Assembly: GCF_022539505.1 (NCBI RefSeq)
Contig: NC_061511.1
Location: forward strand, 35,598,620 to 35,662,619
Source: Lolium rigidum
Taxonomy: Eukaryota > Streptophyta > Magnoliopsida > Poales > Poaceae
Length of the DNA stretch: 64,000 bases
Direction of reading: 5' to 3'
Under the pieces are notes generated by a model that saw only the letters and a list, made by a program, of their open reading frames with translations, was not told the origin of the DNA and did no database searches. Made by a program: the position numbers and the translations under genes. Positions 34,291 through 44,063 of this stretch are shown here, piece by piece; within the stretch, counting starts at the first letter, position 1; every line of letters begins with the position of its first letter.

Positions 34291-34444
34291 CGCTCTTACC
34301 TAGTTCCCCTTTTCTGCATGTACCAGGTGTAGACCGTGATGTGGGCAAGCCAGGATGGCCTCAACGGCTCGTCGGAGTTATGGAGGATCCGCCGGCAGAG
34401 GACAACCCCTAGACCCTTCCAAGTTGTCCACGCGAGAGGACATC

Positions 34445-34517
34445 TATTTGACTGTTGTAGCTAACTTACCTTCCGGTGCTCTTGCGTCATCCCTTTTCCA
34501 ATTCATTTTGTATGTCA
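34445..34517 (+). repeat. Duplicated locus, copy A, right part
   Basis: From the second LINE target duplication through GTCATCCCTTTTCCAATTC to TATGTCA at 34517. It matches 51770-51842 of copy A'. It ends abruptly at the Helitron terminus 34518. Confidence 0.85.
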
Positions 34518-34528
34518 CTAGTGGTTGG

Positions 34529-34546
34529 GGCGCCCCATGGGGCGCC
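34529..34546 (-). other. Helitron 1 3' hairpin
   Basis: A perfect 18-base palindrome GGCGCCCCATGGGGCGCC, 7 bases before CTAG on the minus strand. Confidence 0.7.
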
Positions 34547-36105
34547 TCCTCGCCGATCAGGTGCATGCCAATCGGGCCCCTCTGAGGGCATTAGTCATAG
34601 AAACATACATAGCAATGGTAGTAAGTTAGGTGTACATTGACTGAGTATTCAGCAGGAAATGAATTAGAGCTTAACCGCAATTATCTTGAACAAGTGTTGG
34701 TGTAGCTACAAACGAAAGATCAAAGATCAATGTATGAAGTAAATACACCCGGAAAAAGTAGTTGTTTGTTAAGTATGACTCAACTGATATATGCCAACAA
34801 GACACATATATATCTAATGAACTCTAATGCAGCATCGCCTCTATGTGTGAGGATCAGTCTCTCCATTTGCAGATTCAACAGATTCAGACTTGCCTTTTTC
34901 TTTGAAGTGGAGAAATGTAATAGCTCATGATTGTTAGAAGCTTTTCGGCGAAGTGTTGACCTGTCAAATCAAATATAAAAATACAGATTAGAGGTTTAGT
35001 TTGTGAGTTCCAGCAGGGGGTAAAAACTGGGGGCAAATGCTTTGTTATCTGATCGTACCACACCTTCATGGGTAAAAAGAAAGTATCAGTGTTAAGTGTT
35101 GAAAAAATCATTTGAATCTTGGAATGATGATGCTATATGCGCACGTGGAATGAAAGCTACCGCGAATGGTTAAGCGAGTTTCATGATTTAGCTAGGAAGA
35201 CCGATATAAACAAATGGTAATTCCATACCTATGTGTTCAAGTTAAACATTTTATTTGTACTTTCCAATTTACTTTAAATATGTGTATGATCTAATATCCA
35301 ATTCACTGCAAGTTAAGAGAAACATACGTGAAAAAATCAGACGTTGATAAATCAAAGTAAATTAAAGGACGGATATGCATAAAATTTCATGTTCTATTTC
35401 ACGGAGAATATATTTTTTGTGACAATTAACAAGAAAAAACTACCCTTTTATCAACCTAACAAAGTACCAAAAATAGAAAGCAAATTCACTCAAAGTAGAA
35501 AATAAATTCACTCGAATTTACTCAATGTAAACAAATCTATACAAACAGACAAGAAAGAGAGAAAGAGAGATTAGAATATGGCGACCATCTAAGCTTGGAG
35601 CTGGCTTTTTAGGCGACGATGCAACGGCGCATGATTCTTCTCCACTTCTCATGTTCCTCTTGCTAACATGGCATGCAACAGGCCAGAACAAGACTGCATA
35701 CTGAGACCCACTCACAAACACATTTAAATAGTTAGGAGCACAAAAATAGAAAATGGAATGAGCAACTCAGCAAATTTATCCCTTGAAAATATGTTTTAAA
35801 GACTATGCTAAATAATGAAATCTGTGGGACAAGATAGTGGCAATAATCGTACAAGGAAAGTGAACACCTGTCAGGCACCATAAGTTAGACACCATAACAC
35901 ATTTAACCTCTATAAACCTGAACATCCAATAAAAAACATATCTGAATAATTTTCTGACTGCATATTTCAATGGTAAATGCACCAAAAAATATTACAAAAA
36001 AGGTGTACTACTCGGCAAAACCATTATCATTATTAAGACTTTTAAGCTACTCGGCAAAACCATTTCTGTCACCAACAAAGAAATCGAGATGATCCTGACC
36101 TTACT

Positions 36106-36206
36106 AAGGCATCCGCTGGTGGCGTTGCTTCTGTCATTGCACATGCATGTCAAGGCATCCGCTGGTGGCGTTGCTTCTGTCATTGCGCATGCATGTCAAG
36201 GCATCC
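36106..36206. repeat. 46-bp tandem duplication
   Basis: Units 36106-36151 and 36152-36197 (AAGGCATCCGCTGGTGGCGT ...) differ at one base, with a third partial unit to 36206. The flanks AAATCGAGATGATCCT at 36080 and 36217 form an outer direct repeat. It lies within Helitron 1. Confidence 0.9.
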
Positions 36207-36508
36207 TAGCCTCAAAGAAATCGAGATGATCCTCACCGATGTTCATATGACATTAAAAAGATTGGAAATGAGCAAACACACACCGTTGTTGGCTCCTGTC
36301 AGCGGCCTTAGCTCCGAATCAGCTGAAAACAAATGATAAAAGATGTGAATGTTCAGAAAATTCTGAGCTCCAAACTCGGTGCATTTACTGAAATCAGAAC
36401 TCCAAAGACAATAGCAAATACAAATAAAGTTTACACACCTCCAAACCTACCTTCAAAAAGGACACCACAATATGTAATGAAGTCAAGGATCATTCTTCAG
36501 CAGCAGAT

Positions 36509-36710
36509 CAGAAAGAGTGCAATAGCACAGCTGATCACAAAATTCAACCACCGCTCCTTGAACTCCTACTCCTAAGCTCGAGGACACAAAATGCTTCTAT
36601 AAAAGCTTCAGAAAGAGTGAATACCACAAGCTGATCACAAAATTCAACCACCGCTCCTTGAACTCCTACTCCTAAGCTCGAGGACACAAAAAATGCTTCT
36701 ATAAAAGCTT
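36509..36710. repeat. 100-bp tandem duplication
   Basis: Units 36509-36608 and 36609-36710 share CTGATCACAAAATTCAACCA and CTCGAGGACACAAAA and differ by a few bases and small indels. Inside Helitron 1. No coding meaning seen. Confidence 0.9.
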
Positions 36711-38658
36711 CAAACCACCAGTAACATCACAAACCTATCAGCCTGCATTTCAATAGTACAATAAGCAAACAAATCTAGTTAACCACAATTACTAAATTCC
36801 TGCAAAAAAAAAAAGCGCTGAGGACTGAAAAAACATGATACCCTATGAAGTGAGGGGATAGAGCAAAGCTATTGCAGTAAATTTATTAGAATTTATGTGC
36901 ACGGAAGATACCTCTTGGAAGTGAATGTGAAATTTGTGCATTCCATTCAACTACTTTGCATCTATGTCCTAGTTGTTGGCCAACACAAATATAAGCATGC
37001 ATATGTATTTCTCTAAGAGAAATGTTACCGTGACACCATTCTTGTTGAAACAACTGAGCATATATTGTGATCATCCATAAATCCCTGGAAAACACAATGA
37101 CAAGAGTCAGTGGCATACATACATTTAGAAAATCAATGTAGGCATAATTTCTCATTAGTACATAGTATACATTGATTATCAATCTTTCATGAGTAGTATA
37201 CAATTTCTGGAGGATCAGAAAGGTTGGCGATGAATGTTAAAGCTTCAATCTCTTGAGTAATATATAATATTCACTGATGATCAATCGTATACCCTCTAAT
37301 GGATTCGTGGATGACCTTAGGCCACAAAATCCACTATACATAGATAGAGGAGAACAGGTAAAATACCTTGGTTGAGGACTAATTCCTATGATGCTGCTGC
37401 CGTACGTACATGTGAAAGCCAATTTAGAAAGGCAACTTAAACATGATGAAGCTTCTTTTAAGTTCTGACAAACACCCTTCAGCCTGGTGAATGAGAGAAA
37501 CATTCCATTCAAACAAATAGCTCAGATCTCATCATTAAAACTGGCGTTTTCCATAGAAAGAAATACCTGATGCAAAACAACAAAATTGTTAACATGAAGA
37601 AAAGTGCAAAACCAAACCAGGAACCTCTATTTGAATCGGACCTTTAAGGTATTACTTTATATAATCAGAGCATACCTATGCCAAGTAGCAAACAATATGT
37701 TAGCGTGAACCATAAGAAATTGTCCTTTCATGGAAATCTCGTATTGCATTTTAAGAGTAAAATCTCTTATTACTGAAGTAATTGAATTTCTGAAAGCTAA
37801 TAACATACTGAAACGTTTGTCCAAGAATATATATCCATCTTAGTTTTTCTACCACCAATACATTAACAAACTAAATTGATTCTAACCCAGTATACTTCTC
37901 AATCACATAGAGCTAAAAATAAAAATCATTTCATAATTTCATCAAGCAGAATATTAAAAGAAAATCTAGCCTGCAACAGAACATTACCATATTTCTGGTC
38001 AGGGGATGAAGATACCACAAATATGAGCACACCAAAGAGAGGTATGGAGGATGAAGATGTGGTCGAAGAGGATGAGGTAAGAGGATAAGAAAATATACTG
38101 TGATGTGGCCTCGCCCATCCAATCGCCGAATCCATCCACACCCAACGCGGCCTTCTTTTTTCCATTCTTGGTCGCTGACAGAGCTGCAGGCCAAGGTCTT
38201 CACTGCTTCTCCCGTCGCCTGTGGGAAGAGGAGATGAGATGGCAGCAGCCCCGTCGATCTAGGGTTAGGCAAGGCTGCAAAGGAGGAACGCCATAGGATA
38301 GAAATCACAGAGGATGGCAAGGAGGAAGAGCTCCAGGGAGGAGGAGGAGGAAGCACGAAGAAGGAGGGGGCTACCTGCGCCGGCGTTGCCGCCGTCGGGT
38401 TTGGTAGACGCGGGTTGAGCCTCTCCTCTAGAGAGCTCTTTTCGGAAGGGAAAGGGGGCACAAAGTGGTGAGCGAGCCGGATAGACGCGGGGTTGGTTTC
38501 CACATCGGATGGCGCGGAGCCGGAGCGGCCCTAGTCCCCAACGAGCGAGCGCCAGGTGGGTGTCGTGGAGGGCTCTGAGATGGGGCAAGCACTCACGCAC
38601 TTGCTTGTTCTCAATTTATCGAAAAAATATTTGCTGGGAACGGGCCGCACATTGCCTC

Positions 38659-38711
38659 TTTTGGTTGGCATGTATGGATGCCTGAAAGGCTGAACATGGT
38701 ATAGTGACGAA
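38659..38711 (+). repeat. Duplicated locus, copy A', left part
   Basis: TTTTGGTTGGCATGTATGGA through GTGACGAA, matching 26371-26427 with a 4-base deletion and a few changes. It stops exactly where Helitron 2 begins. Confidence 0.9.
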
Positions 38712-39000
38712 TCTACTTCAGAGGGAATAGCGATTCTGGACCATTGGATGCTGTCAGCAGGGTGCCAGATGGAAAATCTCGTCCATTCATTCAGGCCAGC
38801 AGCGCGTCCAGTGGTTGTCGCGTGCGTGCGTGAACTAGACAAAGCCATGAAACGTCGCTATTTTACTCGCGTGCAACTTCACGTGGGTCCTATATCCGGC
38901 CGGGTCCGCTCGTCAGTCGCTGGGTTGGTTTTTGGGCTGGTCGCGCGTCGCTTCGGGGCATGGAACGGCAGGGTAGGTTGGGGTTTTGGTGGCTCTCCAG

Positions 39001-40012
39001 TCTCCACCCAATCCCCAATCGTTGTGTCCCCCATCTTCCTCGACGCTTCATTGTGCGAAAGCCTTCCGGCGCTTAGGGTTCGCCCATGGCCGCTTGCTTG
39101 GAGGTGTGGGGCTGGTCCGCGACGGAGATGGACCAGTGAAGAAGACGTTGGGGCTGTGGTGGGTGGCTAGCGGCGAGGGCGGGGGTGGCCGGCGAGCTGC
39201 AAGGCGGCGAGGGAGGGGGTGGCCGGCGAGCTGCGAGGCGGCGAGGGCAGGGGTGGTCGGCGAGCTGCGAGGCAGCGGTGACTACCGGCTCTCCTCCGCT
39301 CCTCACTTCTTCACCGGCAGCAACGAGCGGCCGACCTCTTTGTTCGTGGACTTCTTTCCGGTATTTTCTTGTTTCTTTTCCTGGCCGTGTTTCTAGAAAC
39401 AGAGTAGAGTATGGGCTTTTGATTCTTTTGTTTCTTTCCTGGACGCTTTTGTCCACAAATTTTACTTCTTCTTGTTTCTCTTCTAGGCTGCGCGTTTGGA
39501 AACAAAGTGCTCGATTTAGATCTGTTGTTATTTGACTTTTTCAGATTCTTCTTCTTTCCCATATTTTGGTAATCCTTCCCTCTTACCCCTGACTTGATTT
39601 CTTTTGGCTTTGTGCTCCGTCTTTCCAGGTCTTCGCCTGGGATTGTCGCATCGGGTGGCCGCCTTCCTCTTGCATTCACCGAGCGAGCAAAAGCAGCGGC
39701 CATGGGCGGGCTGCTGAGCAGGCGTGCGAGCAGCTGCAGGGCGCCATGTGCGTGGCGGCTGATGCGTGAATGGAGCAGGCGGAGGGAGGACGAGGATTTG
39801 ACGGCCGGCTGGAGGCCACGGTGGACCCGTACGGCGACGGAAGGGCGCCCATGGGAGAGCGGTTGTGAGGGGGCGTCAGAAACTGCAGGGCTACGGAAGG
39901 GAAGGTGCAAAGGATGCAAGCGCCGTTTTACTCCACAGCTTTATTTAGTACGCATCAAGCTTATCTGCAAAGGTAACCTCCTGATTTTATCCCCTCGGCT
40001 GTGTTTGCCAAA
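39001..40012 (+). other. GC-rich island, possible captured first exons
   Basis: Composition changes sharply from the AT-rich surroundings. One frame from ATG 39702 reads MGGLLSRRASSCRAPCAWRL and is followed by GGTAACC near 39974, a possible splice donor. No family is recognised. Fits the pattern of host gene 5' ends captured by plant Helitrons but could equally be UTR. Confidence 0.35.
39173..39274. repeat. 34-bp minisatellite, three units
   Basis: Three head-to-tail units of GCGAGGGxGGGGGTGGxCGG then CGAGCTGCRAGGCR, differing at a few positions. In the GC-rich island near the left end of Helitron 2. Confidence 0.85.
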
Positions 40013-41160
40013 GTAGATTTGCAACGAGAATCTGCTAAAGAAAGGAGAAAACAACAGGCCTACCTTGATACTTTATCTAGGTAGGAAGCTAGAGCCTAAT
40101 GTATGAAATAGGAATTAGCGTGCAGCATCTCCGCAGGTGGAGAGAGAGGACAAAGGTTTTTTTTTGGTGGTGGCAAATTATCAGGTTATGGAAGTACGCA
40201 TTCGTGGAGTTTGTCTGAAAATTAAGATGAATGAGTATTTAGAAATGTACCGAAAATTTTAATGGCTCCTGATATTTCTTTTCATTTTCTCAGGCAATAT
40301 ATTAACACATGATAATTTTGCTGGACCCGGTCTTACGTTAGTCCATTCTGATATTCTGGTCAGGTCTGGATCCAGTGGGCATGTCTATCGCCGTCGTCAG
40401 TTCTCCTTGTCTTTAGGTCAAAGTTTGGCTCTGAAGATTGATTACAATTTGATTATTTCCTATTTTCCACATTTGATTGCATGATATATATATGTGCGAT
40501 GACATGAATATTAAATCCTTTAGTGGCATATGAGTGTATTAAAAGGATTGAGAATCCTAACTGATACTGAGAGTGACACCATTGTGGAAGATGACCCGCT
40601 GTGGTTTTTTTCTTGAATGATTCATATAGGCTGCCATGTGAGAGCTCATTCATGTGGTGTGTAGCTAGCCATCATAGAATAATTCTATTAGCATGTTGTA
40701 AAAATAGACCAGGTGGTAATTAAATTTTCGACATAATGATATTTTCTTATTTCATTTTGAATATCCATACAAGTTGTTTTCATATGAAACCCATTGACAT
40801 GCTAGCCCAGTGCAGGAGCAATACCACACACTAATTTATTGTTTTCCGATTTATGATTTACTATATATTGCATTCTCTAGACACTCCATGTAGGCATCTT
40901 GTTTGCTTATTCTTTTGTTTTATGATAAGCTGATGGATTGTTGTGTTCTCTTCATAAATAATGGAGGGAGTATTTCTAAAGGACTCTCATTTTCTAATGT
41001 ATGAAATGTTGAGTTGCTTTCAAGATACTCGACTAGGATCTCTTGCTAATGAGGTGTAGCCTTTCCTCTATGCCTGATCATGTATTTTGCATTTATGTTT
41101 GTTTCCAGTTTGTCCCTTGCTTGAGGCTTTACTGCTGCAATGTCTCTTTTATTTATCTAC

Positions 41161-41284
41161 AGTTCGTGTCTGCCCGCCGCTCCATCTCCAAAATCTTGCT
41201 CCACTGCGCCGTGGTACAATGGGAGACCGGCGGCGTGGATGACCACCCAGGGAAGCGAGAGACTGATGCAAGACGCATGATAGG
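41161..41284 (+). other. Possible captured internal exon
   Basis: After a pyrimidine-rich stretch and CTACAG at 41156-41161, a GC-rich stretch reads FVSARRSISKILLHCAVVQW and then GVDDHPGKRETDARRMIG. It is followed by GGTTGTG, a weak donor. Family unknown; the call rests on composition and the acceptor only. Confidence 0.3.
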
Positions 41285-43429
41285 TTGTGTTCTTTTCTTC
41301 TTTGTCAACTGATAATTCCTCCGAATAATTATGCACTCTTCATTTAATGCTTGCTTATCATCGATGTTTACAAATGTGTACAAAATAAATTTTTGCATGA
41401 ACTCCATGGGATCGTGCGCCTAGGGACCGTGTGGCAGTTGTGCCGGTGGCGAGCGCCCGAGCGATGTCGGCGGCTGGACACAGCAGCGGTGGCCGCTGGC
41501 TTGACACGTTAGCGATGGCTGCAGCATGTTTTTCTTCGCAGGACTTCACATGCTCTGCACAAATCCAGTTTTTGCAATTTTGTTGAACATAGATGTTAAT
41601 CCTTACACTCTTCCCATGGCAGGTGATGTGCTTCACTGGTCGCTGCCTTGTTGCTCTTCCTAGCCAGAAGTTAATCCCATGATCATGTATGAAAATTCAG
41701 AAGTTGATGCAGAGAATTTTCTTGCTGAAAAATGCTCAGTCTATTATATCTTGAGAAGCAACATTATTCATGGCCTCCAAATGATGTCCTATAGCGTCTC
41801 TATTCCCTTACTCAGGTATCATCTTCCCTCTTCATTTTTCGACGTAGGTGATGCAGCGTTCATTGAGTATAATAACTGACGGAATATGATCAGTGAACTT
41901 GTTCCCTTTGCAATGACCTGATACAGAAAAGTACACAGCTCATCATATTAGTGCTGATTCTCTGTAGTATTCAGTCTACTAATAGCTTTTCTTTTCTGAA
42001 ATTTAACTGAAGTTATATTACCCCTCTCCCAGTTATGTGACTAGAGTTTACAATATATTCGGTTAGGGAGGTACATGGGAAACACTCACTTCGCTGCTGC
42101 TCTGCCTCTGCATCCTCTTCGACATTCAATAGGAGGATCATGTGATGTCTGCTTCCACATTGAGCCAGGGTGAGCAACTGTCTGCCACTTTCTTCCACTA
42201 CCCTCTTGTGATTTAATACCGATATATGAGTTTCATGTGCAAGTTATATTAGCTATATCCATATCATGACATAATTACTTGCTAATCCAAGATTTACTGT
42301 TTTTGAATTTTATAGGATGTTGAGAAGACATGTAACATGTAATGAGGTATGCATGATCCTTTTACATTCATTCTTCTACTTTGATTTGGTGTATGACCTG
42401 TCTTGGAGCATGGTGGCATTGTTGCTGGCCAATAGAGTGGTTGAATGTGTATCTAGGCGACCGTATTTGTTTCTACAAATAAAGATGATCCAAATTAAAT
42501 GGAGTATTCAAGCACAAAAGTAAAATAAATACTGCACAAAACGATTGATCTCACTACGTAGTGTTTCTAATCTTGATCTCTCTTGTGTATGACCCTTTCT
42601 TGGCGTTGTTCTTTCATTTAAAATAAACTTGATACTTTGTCATTCAAGGTGATTTTTGAAATAAATCTTCCTCATGATATACCCTGAATTGGTCCTGAAT
42701 TAGACTTATTTGTAACTCCAGTAATCTTCATTTAGCACATTTCTGTACTTGCATGAGGATTGCTATAAATTTTCGGGGAAGCATAACATATACAAAATGT
42801 TTTTGTAAACCTGCGAGCCAGGAGATGGGAAGAATAGAAAATGTCAATCCAAGAAGGGTTATCCTCCCAATTACTTTTCTGATATATGGTCTCAATGGAA
42901 AGATTTAGTGATAATGGCTCGCCATGATACACCATCAGATTATATCCATAATAACCGTGCTTCTCAATCAACTCACTGAACTGATACTTCTATATAGCCA
43001 CGTGCTTTAACATGACGTGGTATACACCATCATTTTAGTTCTATGGTTATAGAAACCCATATATATTATTTAAGCAATGCATTAGTTATATTTCTTTCAT
43101 TTTTGGTGGAAAATTGGAAAAAAGGTGATTGATTTGTTTGTTCCACGTTATGAATTTTCGTATTTTTTCTTGTCCATTTCATCTAAAGGTATAAACGATG
43201 CCCCCCATAGGGGACTTCACAGAGATTAAAGCACCTGAACCATCGGATTTTTACTGTGCTTGACCAATATTTGATCTCAGCCGTTCGTTTCTGGCTAGCG
43301 AAAGACATGTACTGGCCGTTTTCTACCCGCATCTGGCTGCATTTGGGTCCTACGATCCGGTGGGTCCACATATCAGTCGCTACGACTCGTTTCGGGGTGC
43401 GCTCACTCGTGGTAGGGTGCAATCTTCAC

Positions 43430-44063
43430 CGCACGGAGAAGGAGCAGCCGAAACCCTACCTCACCCAATCGCCTCGCACCCAGCTCCTCCCCAATCCCCT
43501 CGCATCTGGCGGCGCCGCTCCGCCTCCATAGCTCCTTCTCCCACGCCCCATCTCCAACCGGGAAAAAACATGGCAGCGGCGGCGCCAAGCACGCGCCCGA
43601 GCCAACCGCGCGCCTGGGCGACGGCGGCGAGCGCGCGCCTGGGGACGGCGGCGGCGAAGGCCGCGGTGGGGGCGTAGGTTATCAATCGCTCGTCTCGTCT
43701 CCCCAATCCCCCCGAATCCTCCCCCAAATCCCGTCCTCCTCCACATGATCTACTGCTAGCGGGCACCTCGTCGGGTGAGCAGCAACATGACGTCATGGGA
43801 TCGAGTGGTTGACGCGAGGGAGAAGCCAGGAGATGGAGGCGGGCGGCCACGAGGTGAGTACCCCCTGCAGATGCATCCTCGACTCCGCCTCTTCGTCAAG
43901 ACCTACAGGTACTCCTTACGTGCGCCACCCTCCTCTGCTCTGCCTCTTCTCCTCCCTGTAGCCGAGTCCGTGTCACCGCCACACTCACATTTCTCCTCCT
44001 GTGCAGCAAGGACGCACAGCTGTGGGGTGCCACTATAGAAACGGACGAGGAAAACAAGCCAAG
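43430..44063 (+). other. Possible captured gene fragment with two exon-like pieces
   Basis: A GC-rich island. The last part reads QMHPRLRLFVKTY up to a donor AG|GTACTC at 43909. A 98-bp intron-like gap ending in CTGTGCAG leads to 44007-44063, which reads KDAQLWGATIETDEENKP in the continuing phase and ends at a donor AG|GTAATT. The coherent frame across GT-AG borders suggests real exons; the product is not recognised. Upstream, a frame with Ala-rich MAAAAPSTRPSQPRAWATAA starts at 43570. Confidence 0.4.

Larger units (their letters stand above)
26524..34444 (-). mobile_element. Near full-length LINE (L1-type), 7.9 kb
   Basis: A minus-strand non-LTR retrotransposon. It is flanked by an exact 12-bp duplication TATTTGACTGTT (26512-26523 and 34445-34456). 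Its 3' end on the minus strand is an A-rich TTTTCGAAAA end at 26524. Order on minus: a leader of about 150 bp, ORF1 (34290-30339), ORF2 (30342-26664), and a 140-bp 3' UTR. Damage is limited to about three frameshifts, so it is relatively young. The empty-site sequence at 51755-51790 supports the junctions, though with a small local difference (TTTGCAGCGATGACTG). Confidence 0.9.
34518..38580 (-). mobile_element. Helitron 1, 3' terminus certain, 5' end tentative
   Basis: On the minus strand the element ends with a hairpin (GGCGCCCC-AT-GGGGCGCC at 34546-34529), 7 spacer bases, then CTAG at 34521-34518, followed by a target T. That is the classic Helitron 3' end. The empty copy at 51830-51843 reads TATGGCA|TTTATC, giving the required A|T site. 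The 5' end must be a minus-strand TC preceded by A; the best local candidate is 38580 (TCTCAGAGCCC), but the expected flank TTTATCATCATCC is not found there, so the end is unproven. No Rep/helicase coding region is seen, so it is non-autonomous. Confidence 0.6.

Noticed and set aside
37931..38600. Minus-strand frames of 111 and 190 codons
   Set aside because: Two overlapping frames in GC-rich DNA, neither with a domain. At best captured 5' UTR or first-exon DNA in Helitron 1.
40955..40980. AATGGAGGGAGTA as a MITE end
   Set aside because: Only one end is present; no partner with CTCCCTCC was found nearby.
41400..41425. GATCGTGCGCCTAGGGACC resembles the start of the Helitron 2 hairpin
   Set aside because: The second half of the stem is absent and CTAG is followed by G, so it is not a terminus.
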